A stretch of 33,762 nt of DNA from Clostridia bacterium (GTDB lineage Bacteria; Bacillota; Clostridia; Oscillospirales; Acutalibacteraceae), in assembly GCA_017512465.1 (NCBI GenBank), contig JAFWGH010000164.1, forward strand, positions 1 through 33,762, read 5' to 3'. The translations under genes and the position numbers were made by a program. A model generated the notes under the pieces. It was not told where the DNA came from, searched no databases, and saw only the letters and a program-made list of their open reading frames with translations. The number at the start of each line of letters is the position of its first letter. The first letter of the stretch is position 1. Positions 1-9,900 of the stretch are shown piece after piece.

Positions 1-37
1 CACCCTAAAATCGGCAGATTTTTTGTCAGAATAAAGC

Positions 38-76
38 AAAATAGTCGCTTAAGGCTGACGCCTAAGCGACTATTTT
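38..76 (-). terminator. Intrinsic terminator downstream of metK
   Basis: A long inverted repeat (arms 38-54 and 61-76, one bulged A, loop of about 6 nt) with A-rich and T-rich outer ends lies about 100 nt past the metK stop. The flanking A/T bases would give a partial U tract in either direction, so it may act bidirectionally. Between it and the gene (131-151) is a smaller hairpin, TCACCT/AGGTGA, without a T tract. Confidence 0.55.
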
Positions 77-172
77 AATGCAATTATGGCGAAAAAGATG
101 CGATTTGAGGGCTAACCTTCGTTACGGGGACTCACCTTTTATCCCGAGGTGATTTAACTTATCTTATTAATA

Positions 173-1360
173 TTATTTGATTCCGGCAGCTTTTTTGAGC
201 GCTTCCACTTTATCGGTTTGCTCCCATCTCACGCCTAAATCCTCTCTGCCCATATGTCCGTAGGCTGCGAGGGCTTTATAAATCGGATTCCTTAACTCTA
301 AAGTTTTAATAATCGCATTCGGTCTTAAATCAAAGTTTTCGGTGATAATTTGCGCAAGCACATCATCGCTGATTACACCGGTACCGAAAGTGTCTGCCAT
401 AACAGAAACAGGTTTTGCCACACCGATGGCATAAGCAAGCTGCACTTCACATTTTTTCGCCAGCCCTGCCGCGACAACATTTTTAGCCACATATCTTGCC
501 GCATATGCCGCTGAGCGGTCCACCTTTGTGGGGTCCTTGCCGGAGAAAGCACCGCCGCCGTGGCGGGAAAAACCGCCATAGGTATCGACAATGATTTTTC
601 TACCGGTCAAACCGGCATCACCGGAGGGTCCGCCGGTGACAAAGCGCCCGGTCGGGTTGACATAGACTTTTGTTTTTAAATCCACAAGCTCCATGGGTAC
701 AATAGGATTAATGACATATTCACACATATCCTTGCGAATTTGCTCTAAGGAAACGGTATCCTTGTGTTGGGTGGAAATAACGATGGTATCCACACGAACC
801 GGTTTATCATCATCATATTCTATGGTGACTTGTGTTTTGCCGTCCGGTCTTAAATAGTTCAGGGTGCCGTTCTCACGCACTTCGGCAAGCTTTTTTGCGA
901 GTTTATGGGCAAGAGAAATCGGTAAAGGCATTAATTCCGGTGTTTCATCACAAGCAAAGCCGAACATCATGCCCTGGTCGCCGGCACCGTGAATATTATC
1001 GCCTTCTTCATCTCCTGCTTTCATTTCAAGGGATTTGTCAACACCCATGGCAATATCGGGAGATTGCGTATGTACGCTTACAAAGATGCCGCAATCATTG
1101 CCATCAAAACTCATCTCACTGCTGTTATAGCCGACTTCACAAATTACATCGCGTGCAATCTGCGTGATATCCACCTGCGCGGTGGTTGTGATTTCACCGG
1201 CTATGACAACTTGTCCGGTTGTGCATAAACTCTCACATGCTACGCGTGCATTTTTATCTTGTGCAATAATAGCATCTAAAATACCATCGGAAATTTGGTC
1301 ACACAGTTTGTCGGGATGACCTTGGGTAACGGATTCCGATGTGAATAAATGTTTCGCCAT
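173..1360 (-). CDS. metK: S-adenosylmethionine synthetase (MetK)
   Basis: Cytoplasmic methionine adenosyltransferase, which makes S-adenosylmethionine from methionine and ATP. The 395 aa length is normal for the family. Visible signatures: the N-terminal [17 protein letters not shown] segment (ATP/metal site), the central [10 protein letters not shown] hexapeptide region, and the [16 protein letters not shown] phosphate-binding loop near residue 255. The ATG lies just behind an AGGAAGT-type ribosome binding site. The gene stands alone behind a SAM-I riboswitch and its own promoter, so it should be shut off when SAM is plentiful, the standard feedback arrangement in Firmicutes. No oddities were seen. 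Confidence 0.98.
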   Translation of the reverse strand: MAKHLFTSESVTQGHPDKLCDQISDGILDAIIAQDKNARVACESLCTTGQVVIAGEITTTAQVDITQIARDVICEVGYNSSEMSFDGNDCGIFVSVHTQSPDIAMGVDKSLEMKAGDEEGDNIHGAGDQGMMFGFACDETPELMPLPISLAHKLAKKLAEVRENGTLNYLRPDGKTQVTIEYDDDKPVRVDTIVISTQHKDTVSLEQIRKDMCEYVINPIVPMELVDLKTKVYVNPTGRFVTGGPSGDAGLTGRKIIVDTYGGFSRHGGGAFSGKDPTKVDRSAAYAARYVAKNVVAAGLAKKCEVQLAYAIGVAKPVSVMADTFGTGVISDDVLAQIITENFDLRPNAIIKTLELRNPIYKALAAYGHMGREDLGVRWEQTDKVEALKKAAGIK

Positions 1361-1386
1361 AATGGTACTTCCTTTCTTTAGCGGCT

Positions 1387-1414
1387 GAAAAAAAGTGCGG
1401 TGTAAAACCGCACT
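1387..1414 (-). terminator. Riboswitch-controlled terminator upstream of metK
   Basis: Minus-strand hairpin AGTGCGG / CCGCACT (plus 1394-1400 and 1408-1414) followed by seven T on the minus strand (plus 1387-1393). It sits between the SAM-I aptamer and the metK ribosome binding site and is the expression platform. Plus 1402-1410 is exactly complementary to 1437-1445 inside the aptamer 3' portion, giving a 9-nt antiterminator pairing that excludes the terminator stem. Confidence 0.9.
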
Positions 1415-1423
1415 GAAAAATTA

Positions 1424-1530
1424 AAATTTCATCTCTCGGTTTTACCGCAGGATTTAGCACCTTGCATATGCAGGTTGCCGGGCTTCACAGGGCCAGTCCC
1501 TCAGCCGCTCTTAATGAGTATTAAGATATA
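1424..1530 (-). promoter_or_regulatory. SAM-I (S-box) riboswitch aptamer
   Basis: Read on the minus strand, the segment has the S-box consensus in order: AGAGCGGCTGAGGGACTGGCC, then GAAGCCCGGCAACC, then AAGGTGCTAAATCCTGC, then a small CGGT/ACCG hairpin and GAGAGATGA. This family binds S-adenosylmethionine and terminates transcription of methionine/SAM genes when SAM is bound. The downstream gene is metK, a typical target. Exact ends are approximate. Confidence 0.97.
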
Positions 1531-1545
1531 TTTAATTCGTATAAT

Positions 1546-1574
1546 ATTCTATAAGATTTTTATCGAATTGTCAA
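1546..1574 (-). promoter_or_regulatory. Sigma-A type promoter for metK
   Basis: Minus-strand TTGACA (plus 1569-1574), a 17-bp spacer and TAGAAT (plus 1546-1551). Initiation would fall just upstream of the SAM-I aptamer, as expected for a riboswitch leader. Confidence 0.8.
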
Positions 1575-1595
1575 GGCTTCCGGCAGAAAACTTAC

Positions 1596-2231
1596 TTACT
1601 GCTTTGATTTTTTCTCTCTGTTTGCATCGCGTTGTGCCTTGCTCTCTTTGAGTATCGGCGAGAGCTTTTTATAAATAATAAAGCAAATAAGCGATATGAG
1701 CAGTCCTTTGATAAAGGTGAAGGGGAGATTGAAAATTAAAAGTGATTTAAAAATCGTGTCAACAGAGGGCAGTATGCTTTGGTACATACCTAAAATCGCT
1801 TCCTCAGGCATCGCTATTTTGTAGTAAATGGGATAAATGATAAAATAATTTGCTGCAATTCCCGCAACAGCACTGACAAGAGAGCCGGAAAGGGCGGCAA
1901 TCAGCGCACCTTTTCTGGATTTGTTCAGTTTGTAGATAATGCCTGCAGTGCCGGTGAAAAAGGCGGCAATGATAAAGTTTGCCAGCTCACCCACGCCGCC
2001 GGACTGTGTCACCAAAAGATGGATGACATTTTTTATTAAACTCACTAAGATACCGGCAATCGGACCGAAAGCGAAGGCTGTAATCAGTCCCGGTAAATCC
2101 GAAAAATCAAATTTGATGAAAGACGGCATCAGCGGTACCGGAAATTCCAAAAACTGAAGCACCGCCGCCACGGCACTCATAATGCCGATTACGGCTACCA
2201 TTCTTGTTTTTTGTTGGCGATTGGTTTGCAT
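1596..2231 (-). CDS. ribU: ECF transporter riboflavin-binding S component (RibU)
   Basis: Membrane substrate-binding subunit of an energy-coupling-factor importer; with the shared EcfA/EcfA'/EcfT module it would bring in riboflavin. The 211 aa product has an N-terminal cytoplasmic stretch (MQTNRQQKTRM), about six hydrophobic segments, the MPSFIKFDFSDLPGLI stretch typical of RibU, and a Lys-rich cytoplasmic tail. The start is the ATG at 2231, preceded by AAAGAAAGGAG; the frame stays open upstream to 2393, but those 54 codons lie inside the FMN riboswitch and are not coding. The riboswitch makes riboflavin the expected substrate. No energizing-module genes are nearby, so it probably uses a shared one encoded elsewhere. 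Confidence 0.93.
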   Translation of the reverse strand: MQTNRQQKTRMVAVIGIMSAVAAVLQFLEFPVPLMPSFIKFDFSDLPGLITAFAFGPIAGILVSLIKNVIHLLVTQSGGVGELANFIIAAFFTGTAGIIYKLNKSRKGALIAALSGSLVSAVAGIAANYFIIYPIYYKIAMPEEAILGMYQSILPSVDTIFKSLLIFNLPFTFIKGLLISLICFIIYKKLSPILKESKAQRDANREKKSKQ

Positions 2232-2260
2232 TGTTAAGCTCCTTTCTTTGGGACAAAAGG

Positions 2261-2281
2261 AAAACCCTGTATTAAACAGGG
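2261..2281 (-). terminator. Candidate riboswitch terminator before ribU
   Basis: Minus-strand hairpin with arms CCCTGT (plus 2265-2270) and ACAGGG (2276-2281), followed by TTTT and then CCTTTT. It lies between the FMN aptamer and the ribU ribosome binding site, where the expression platform of an FMN riboswitch is expected. The stem is only 6 bp. Confidence 0.65.
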
Positions 2282-2298
2282 CAAAAGTGTTGAAAATT

Positions 2299-2447
2299 TC
2301 ACTTCTTCCATCCGGACTATCGCGCTTTAAAAATAAAGCGACACCGTCGGTACCTGAATTGCGCAGGTTCAACAGTTCAAAGAGATGTAACACTTATCGC
2401 TGCTCGCAGACTATACTGCCGGTAGGGAATTTCACCCTGCCCCGAAG
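2299..2447 (-). promoter_or_regulatory. FMN riboswitch (RFN element)
   Basis: Minus-strand reading shows the RFN-box consensus blocks in order: GGGCAGGGTGAAATTCCCTACC, GGCAG..AGTCTGCGAGC, GAACCTG..ATTCAGGTACCGACGGT, and ATAGTCCGGATGGAAGAAG. This RNA binds flavin mononucleotide and represses riboflavin synthesis or transport genes. Here it controls ribU. Confidence 0.97.
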
Positions 2448-2464
2448 TTTATATTGTATATTAT

Positions 2465-2494
2465 ATTTTACTACTGTATATAGTATATGTCAAT
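2465..2494 (-). promoter_or_regulatory. Promoter for the FMN riboswitch-ribU transcript
   Basis: Minus-strand TTGACA (plus 2489-2494), an 18-bp spacer and TAAAAT (plus 2465-2470), about 20 bp upstream of the aptamer. It is divergent from, and only about 15 bp away from, the promoter of the plus-strand hydrolase gene. Confidence 0.7.
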
Positions 2495-2509
2495 ATTTTT
2501 AAAATAATA

Positions 2510-2538
2510 TTGCAATATCTATTCTCTTTTTATATAAT
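2510..2538 (+). promoter_or_regulatory. Promoter for the alpha/beta hydrolase gene
   Basis: TTGCAA (2510-2515), a 17-bp spacer and a perfect TATAAT (2533-2538), giving a leader of about 100 nt before the ATG at 2648. Nothing recognisable was seen in that leader. Confidence 0.7.
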
Positions 2539-2647
2539 AGGTATGTTAAAGATTTGAATTAAAATGCTATATAAAGCGGCTTAAGACACGCACAAGCGTG
2601 ATTGTATTTAATCTTTAAACATACATGTATTATTGGAGGTAAAGTGT

Positions 2648-3646
2648 ATGCCTTGGTGGGGAATAGTTTTAATTATACTTGGCGCAATTGGTTTGCTTCT
2701 TTGCGTTATCGGCTGGCTGATGGTGGATTTTGCCATCAACAAGCGTTCAAAGCTGTTTATGGATAATATTAAAATTAAGCATATTCAAAAAACAATTGAG
2801 AAGCCGGGTTCTTATCCGAAGCTCGAAAAAGCGTATGATGATTATCCGCTCGAAGAGCGTATTAAGTTGATGCGTGATGAGATGGATTTGGATGATGACC
2901 ATCAAATTTTTTGGTCTAAAAACAAAAAGGGCGAAAAACTGCGCGCTTACTATTATGAGGCACCGCAGCCGACACATAAATATATCATTTTGGTGCATGG
3001 CTACGGTAACTCTGCGGCAATCGTTTCGAGAATGTATAAAGCGCCGACAGCGATGCGTGACAGAGGCTATAATCTTTTATTACCCGATCTGTTAAATCAC
3101 GGCCAGTCCGAAGGTAAATTCCTCGGTATGGGTTATTTGGATAAATTCACTCTTAAAGTATGGATTGATTATCTTATCAATATGGACCCGGAGGCTTCCA
3201 TTGCTTTGATGGGCGTTTCCATGGGTGCCGCAACGGTAATGGTCACCTCCGGTGAAAATTTGCCGAAAAATGTAAAGTGTGTGGTAGAGGATTGCGGCTT
3301 TACCAATGCCTATGAGCAGTTTGCGTTTGTGATGAAGGATATGGGTGTTCCGACCTTCCCGTTGCTAAATCTTCTCGAGTTTTTTGCAAAAATCAGAGCC
3401 GGCTATTCTTTTAAAAAGGATGCTTCGCCGATTGATTGCATAAAAAACACAAAGCTTCCGGTTTTCTTTGTGCACGGTGAGAATGATGATTTTGTTCCCA
3501 CATATATGCTTGAGCCGCTGTATGAAGCGTGTCCGAGCGAAAAGGAAAAATTAATCATCCCCGATGCAGATCATGCACGCTCGGTAAAATATCATCCCGA
3601 GTTATATTGGCCGCCGGTATGGGCATTTATTGAAAAGTATATATAA
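2648..3646 (+). CDS. Membrane-anchored alpha/beta hydrolase
   Basis: A serine hydrolase of the alpha/beta fold (S9/'lysophospholipase-like' group), 332 aa. Residues about 3-26 form one hydrophobic N-terminal segment, so the enzyme is probably tethered to the membrane. The LVHGYGNSA oxyanion region comes next, then the nucleophile elbow GVSMGA with Ser191, Asp280/281 in HGENDDFVP, and His309 in DADHARS, so the triad is complete. The ATG at 2648 is chosen because GGAGG (2635-2639) precedes it; an in-frame TTG at 2633 overlaps that site. It is a single-gene unit with its own promoter and terminator. The substrate cannot be told from sequence; esterase or peptidase activity on lipids or small peptides would fit the family. 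Confidence 0.9.
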   Translation: MPWWGIVLIILGAIGLLLCVIGWLMVDFAINKRSKLFMDNIKIKHIQKTIEKPGSYPKLEKAYDDYPLEERIKLMRDEMDLDDDHQIFWSKNKKGEKLRAYYYEAPQPTHKYIILVHGYGNSAAIVSRMYKAPTAMRDRGYNLLLPDLLNHGQSEGKFLGMGYLDKFTLKVWIDYLINMDPEASIALMGVSMGAATVMVTSGENLPKNVKCVVEDCGFTNAYEQFAFVMKDMGVPTFPLLNLLEFFAKIRAGYSFKKDASPIDCIKNTKLPVFFVHGENDDFVPTYMLEPLYEACPSEKEKLIIPDADHARSVKYHPELYWPPVWAFIEKYI

Positions 3647-3655
3647 TTATAATTT

Positions 3656-3684
3656 AGGCTGTCTCCTATGAGGCAGCCTGTTTT
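3656..3684 (+). terminator. Intrinsic terminator of the hydrolase gene
   Basis: A 10-bp stem AGGCTGTCTC/GAGGCAGCCT (one G-U pair) with loop CTAT, followed by GTTTT, 9 nt after the stop codon. Confidence 0.9.
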
Positions 3685-3902
3685 GTATATTGAATCATTT
3701 GCTATCACAAGTGCTGTTACAAGCCATTCTATGGAAAACAGTGTTGGTATAACAAATGTGTTTAAAATGTTCTGTTTTGACCGAGTAGAGCACAATATAT
3801 AATACTTAATTATTATAATTTAATACATTTATATATAGTTATACGCAGCTGATATTTATACTGATAGCCCGAAAATAATACTTGATGTGTGTCAATAAAG
3901 AA
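3685..3902. other. AT-rich intergenic spacer between convergent units
   Basis: The 218 bp between the hydrolase terminator and the terminator of the large minus-strand protease gene. It is strongly AT-rich with no good ribosome binding site, no conserved-looking ORF and no recognised RNA motif. Confidence 0.5.
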
Positions 3903-3937
3903 ATGGTGCCTGAGCCGAAGCTCAGACACCATCTTTT
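3903..3937 (-). terminator. Bidirectional terminator after the giant protease gene
   Basis: A 13-bp inverted repeat, ATGGTGCCTGAGC / GCTCAGACACCAT, with one C-A mismatch and a CGAA loop. It has CTTTT on the plus side and CTTT (after ATTT) on the minus side, and lies 14 nt past the stop of the minus-strand gene. Confidence 0.88.
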
Positions 3938-3946
3938 ATTGTAAGA

Positions 3947-6900
3947 TTAGATGTGATCCAGAATCTTGTGCTTACAGAAGTCGATCGCTTCCGGTGCTTC
4001 ACTCGGATTTTGAACAACCGCTTGTGCAATGACACTTACAGCTTTTTCGGAATATCCATCATCATAAATAGTAAATTGATAACCGTTAAAGTTGTAGGTA
4101 ATGTAGGCTCTTGCACAGTAGTCTCTTTCCCAGTTCATCGCCTTCACATTAATCACAAGGTTAAAGGTGAGCGTATTGTCCTCTTCGTGGTAGGTGACAC
4201 CCTGCCAATTCGTACCGTCAAACACGCCGGTATTTTTGGAAGGCACACTCATGGAGTAAACATTTTCGCCGTCTTTAACAAGATTATCCATGTCGGAATC
4301 AATCTTTGCGGGTTGCGAGTAAACAAAACCGAAATCGGTAATGACATTGCCCGCACTGCCGACTTTGAAATCAACGCCTTCGGGCACTTTAACGGAAGCG
4401 GTAAAGCGCATACCCTGTGTGGTATTGAAATCCTTATCATATGCAGCCGATTCACTGATGCGCAGGGAAGCGCCGCGTGTTGCATAATCGTAATGGTCGG
4501 CAGAAACAAAGATGTTGAAGAACGGAGCGGGAAGCGGGGAGTTTTGCTTCGCATCCTCAATGCTTTCCACCTCGTCACCGGGAACAAGCTTATTGCCGGC
4601 ATAATTTGCCAAGAAGAAATGACCGCAGACATCACAGCTGTAATATGCATAACCGTTTGTTTTATCCAGCGGGGATTGGTCATGCAAGGAATAGCTGTGC
4701 GCAATCATTGCAATTTCTTCCGTCTCGGTGTGATTTGCATCCCTGGTACATACTCTTGTTTTAACACCCTTTTCAGTACAGGTTGCAGGAGTGGTGACAG
4801 ACCACTCACCATAATCGTGACCGAGAGCGGCAACGACTTGCTGTGCGGTTAAAATCTCTTTACAAACAGAGCATTTGGAACCTTCTGTAAGACCGGTTTC
4901 GGTACAGGTAGGTGCCACAGCTTCTACCACCTGCGGTGAATGACCGAGTGCCGCAATTTCTCTGGTTTCTTTATGGGAAGTATCTCTTGCACAGAAGCGT
5001 GTTTCCACACCTTTTTCGGTGCAGGTGGCAGGAGTGGTAACTGCCCAGTTGCCGTAATCATGACCGAGAGCGGGAACAACCTGTTGTGCGGTTAAAATTT
5101 CTTTACATACAGAGCACTTGGAACCCTCGGTAAGACCGGATTCGGTACAGCTCGCCGCAACAGCCTCCAGTACCTGCGGTGAATGTCCGAGCGCCGCAAT
5201 TTCTCTGGTTAATGTGTGAGATGCATCGCGTGAACATACTTTGGTTTCCAGACCTTTTTCGGTACAAGTAGCGGGGGTGGTAGTTGTCCACTCGCCGTAA
5301 TCATGACCGAGAGCGGCAACGACTTGCTGCTCGGTTAAAATTTCTTTACAAACAGAGCATTTGGAACCTTCTGTAAGTCCCGTTTCGGTACATGTCGGTG
5401 CAACTGCTTCCAGCACTTGCGGTGTATGACCGAGCGGCTCGGTATAGTCTGCAATATATGTATCGCGACAAGCCGAACAGGTATAAGTGGTGTAGCCTTG
5501 CTGTGTGCAGGTCGGCGCTGTGATGGTCGGCTCATAGGTATGACCGGTAGCGGGAATCACCTCAACCTTTTGGTGAGAGGTATCTCTGGAACAGTATCTG
5601 ACCAGTTCGCCATCCTCCAAACAGGTGGCGTTTTTCGTGATTTCCCACTCAATCCAGCTGTGTCCGAGGGCAGGAATCGGAATTTGATTGACAAGAATTG
5701 CTTTACAACGAGAGCAACCAACGCCATCCGTACAACCCTGTTCGGTACAGGTCGGCTCAACAGCGGGCAGCGTAATCGGGTCGTGCCCGAGTTCATCAAT
5801 ATATTCGGTATATTGATACGAGCAGCGTGAACAACGGTAGCGGATATTGCCTTGCGCTGTACATCTCGGCTCTTGTCTGGAAATGACAACAAAATCATGT
5901 CCCAAATCGGTAGAACCGTACTGAGCGGTATAGGTCGTTGCTCCGGTAGCGGGTGCCAACTCTCTATCCCATGAAGTAAAGGAATATTGAATATCGCCTA
6001 CCATATAATCATCGGGCGTGAAGTCTTGCGGAATGCGCCCCTCGATGGTGGGAACAACGGTGGTTTGTTCTTCTCCGCCGTCTGTGAACCACTTGAAAGT
6101 AATATCATACTTTTCATAAAAATCATCGGAGAACTGCAGATCTAAACGATTCACGGCGCCGGTGGATTCCGCCTTGTTGGAAACAAAGCTGGCATATTCC
6201 ATGACATCGGGCGCCTCACTGGTTTGCAAATCTTCATCCGAAACCAGGCGAACGGCATTGCGCACATCTGTAAGGGAATAGTCCCCGTTTAATGCAAGAT
6301 ACAGGTGAACAACCGTAAATTCCGGTCTGTCAATTTCATCATAGTTGATATATCCGCCGGAGCTTAAACCGTTTAAGAGCACAAAGGCTACTTGTGTCGG
6401 TGCGAAGTAGGTGAGCGCAGAACCATCTAAGGAATAGCTCACGCAATCGCTCGCAATCGCGCCCTCATAGGTGGGAACAGCAACTGCCTCGAGTGCCCAA
6501 TCTCCCGTACCGGAAACAAAGCCGTAGGGTGAGGTATCAACCGCATCCCACATAGCTTGCATGTTGGGCGTGCCGCGTGTCTTAAAGGCTTTGCTGACCG
6601 TGCTCAATACATTCGGGTCAAAAGCAATAACTTGGTTAAACATGGTTAATGCTTTTTCATCATCCGTATCGAGTTGTGTATAATCCACGGCGATTTTTAG
6701 CTTAACATCCACAAGTCCTGCATACTTTCCGGCAGAGGAGTCCGCCACACTGATATCAATCGTATAATCGGTTGCATCGCCGAGCTTGGTGTGCGGCAAG
6801 GTGCTAATCATGGGAATCTCGCGCGTTTCTTTATGCGCGGTATTTCTCAGGCAAAGCCTCATTTCTACACCCTTGCTAGTGTGGGTGGCAGGTGTTGTCA

Positions 6901-9900
6901 CTGTCCATACACCCCAGTTGTGACCGAGAGCCGGTGTTTGTGCAGGCTCTTCCAAAACCGCATGGCATACAGAGCATTCCGTACCGCCGGTGTGACCGGG
7001 TTCGGTACAGGTGGGCTCAAGCGTTGCAATCGCTGTCGGCGTATGTCCCGTAGCCGGGATTTCATCGGTTTGGTAGCTGTTGCCGCAGCCGGCACAATAG
7101 TGCAGGGTATAGCCCGCTTCGGTACAGGTAGGCGCTATCACGGATTGCGCATAATTATGATAATGCAAGTAATCGGCTAAATACTTCAGCTGTGCGTAAT
7201 CATTTAGCAGATTTGCTTTCACCGCATATTCGGTATTATCAATTTTGCTGCGCATGGTTTGATAGAATGCTTTCAGCGCTGCATAAGAGGAGGCACCGTA
7301 AATTGCGGGCGCTTCTTCATCCGTTAACAATTCGGGAACTCTTGTTTCCAAGCGCGCAAGGTAATTAATGACAGTTGTGTAAGCGGCAGCTAATTCATTG
7401 ACATTGTAAATTTCCTCCGCAATGGTTTTGGAAAGCTCCATGTAATTGTTATCGGTCGCTTCGGTATTGATTAACTGCTCAAGATAGGGAGTGCAGTATT
7501 TTGCATTTGCGCTGCTCATCAAAGTTTCATATTGTGCAACGGCATTTTCATATTCGCTCATACCGACAAGCGCATCAATCGCTTGCTTAAGCGCTAATGT
7601 TTGATTATCAATGAGGGATTGTTGCGTTTCGGTATAATCCATAACCGCATTATTGAGAATTGTATTATAATTCTCCAAGCGCTCGGTATATGTATCATTC
7701 GGCACATTATAATCTGTTTGCAGTTTGGATAAGAGTGCGGGTGTTATTCTTGTTGTTTGCGCATTCCAGGCACTGTAATCACCGGAATCGAGATTTCTGG
7801 TGACTGTTTTTGTGGTATAGGTTGCGGAATTTGCAGTAAACGAAGAAGAATACTCATAAGACGACCTCACATAGGTTTTCAAAGATGTGACACCGGGGGC
7901 AAAACTTCTCTCAAAATGCCACGTGATAAATTCATGACCGTTTTCATCAATGTCGGTGGTATAGGCGTCCGAATCATCTAAAGTGAGCGTAAGCAGCGGT
8001 GTGGAGTATTTGTCGCTGACATCGCGCACATAGATGGCATCGGAGCCGTATGTGATTACCGAATAGTATACGGTACCGCCTGCAGCAATAACACTGCGCT
8101 CCTCATCATAGCTTAAATTCTTTGCAGTCGGGCGATACGCATAAATGCTTGAAGTAGTTGATGCGCCGCTTTCCAATTTTGCCGTGACGACACATTGCTT
8201 ATATGAAGTGGTAGTATCCTCTAAATCGGTAAGGAGTTTAGCAGTATCAATATTGACTCTGCCGGTGGTTTGAGAATAGACGCTGAAATAATCTGTATTA
8301 TTAACAGAATAGGTTATGTCTTTACAGCAGTCAGCCAAGCTCAAACCATTATCATCCGCGGGGTAGAAGGTGAGGTTGTTGCCCATAATGATGTAAGACT
8401 TCTCACCCGGATAATAATACTGCGAGCCGCCGAATTTAATTCCGGTAGCCGGCGTTTTGGTAACACTGCCATCGCCAAGCGGGTCGGCAGCGGTCAAGGT
8501 TACCGGCTGCATGGCTTTCGAGGAAGTAATCGGCACCTTAACACTCCACAACTTATAACTGTAGGTAGCATTATAAGTTGCATATGTACCGGCAGTGGAA
8601 TTAAAGGTTGTGGTTATATGGTTTACATCGGAGCTGATATCATCCGTTGTGCCTAAGCTGTAAGCTTTCAGCATTGTAGCATCCGTGTTTGTTTTTACAA
8701 GGTACTCAACATATCCGTCTGTTTTATAGGATGTGGCATTTCTGATTTCCACAGCCCTGACTTCCGGCGCAACGGTTGCTATTTTTGTTTCAATACCGCT
8801 GAAATCGCCTAAGGTGTAGAAGAAGCTGGCTTCACCTGTCTCCGCACTGGGATAACCGGTGTAATCCTTGCCGAAGAAGCCTGCGCCGAGGGAGGGATAA
8901 ATCGAACCGGAACCCACATATTTTCTTTGTGAGGTATAGGTGGAAATGCCTGCATCGCCTTCCGGCTTTGCAAGGGAAGAGGAGGTGGTGCCGCTGTTTG
9001 CCGCAAAGATAGCGCATTGTCCGTAGCGGTTCACCTTGGTATCGGCTGTGATATTTAATGTATCGGTGGAGCTTGCCACACCGTCCTTGACATACAGGCT
9101 TCCCGCATATTTGTAAGGATAGGTGGATTTGCCGGAAACATCATTATTGGATGTGGTGGCGTAGTTATTTTGCGAATCGGCAGGGTAGACATAAACAGAA
9201 TAAGTACCCGCCGTGGAAGTAACGCTTTCCGGTACATAGAACAAACCTGCTTTTGACTGTCCGCTCGCATAATTGGTGGAGGACATTGTACCGTAAACCA
9301 CCGTGTCCGTTCCGCTCTTGGTACACTTTACATATACGCGCGGTGTATACTGGTTCACCGATACAACCACACCTGCGCGGCGCCCTGTAGCAACCACTCT
9401 GTCGGTCAGATACGCATTGTAGATTTCCGGTGCGGTAATTGTCAGCTTAATGGTTTGAGAATTTGTGCCCGTTACCGTGGAGGTGGCGCCGGAAGCGGCA
9501 GGAGCTGTACCGGTGAGGGTTAAGGTACGGCAAGAAGTAATCTCTTCCGGTGAACAAAGGACTGTACCATCTGCTGCAAAGTATCCATCCTCCGAACAGG
9601 TCCAGGTTAAATAATTATACTGATTGGCATTACTCGGATAAGCGGTAAAGCCTGTAATGGAATTCAAATTCAAATTACCGGAACACAGTGCTTCTCTGGA
9701 AAGTGTCATATCCGAGAGGGTAAACGAAGTCATTGGAACCGTGCTGGTGGGTGCGGTTTGGTTGGAGTAGGTAAATTCAATAGTGGTGGCAAATAGCTTA
9801 CCGTTTTTGGTGTTATTTGCCGTAATCGTACTTTTAATACTATTGGCAACCGAGGTTGTCAAACCGGTCATATTGTTATAATCAACATAAAAATTGATGG

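Noticed and set aside
7..25. Possible small hairpin AAAATC/GATTTT with T run at the window edge
   Set aside because: The stem is only six mostly A-T pairs and the upstream gene is outside the window, so terminator function cannot be supported.
3592..3795. Minus-strand 67-codon ORF after the hydrolase gene
   Set aside because: It crosses the hydrolase terminator and stop region, has no ribosome site and no family resemblance.
3953..4852. A 299-codon plus-strand ORF
   Set aside because: It lies wholly antisense to the repeat-rich end of the giant protease gene and has no ribosome site or recognisable domain; the repeats keep several frames open.
4698..5426. Regularly spaced repeats as a CRISPR array
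   Set aside because: The period is 243 bp, the whole unit is repeated and translated in frame; there are no short repeats with unique spacers and no cas genes.
5417..5830. Further antisense ORFs over the Cys/His array
   Set aside because: They repeat with the modules and have the composition of reverse-frame shadows.
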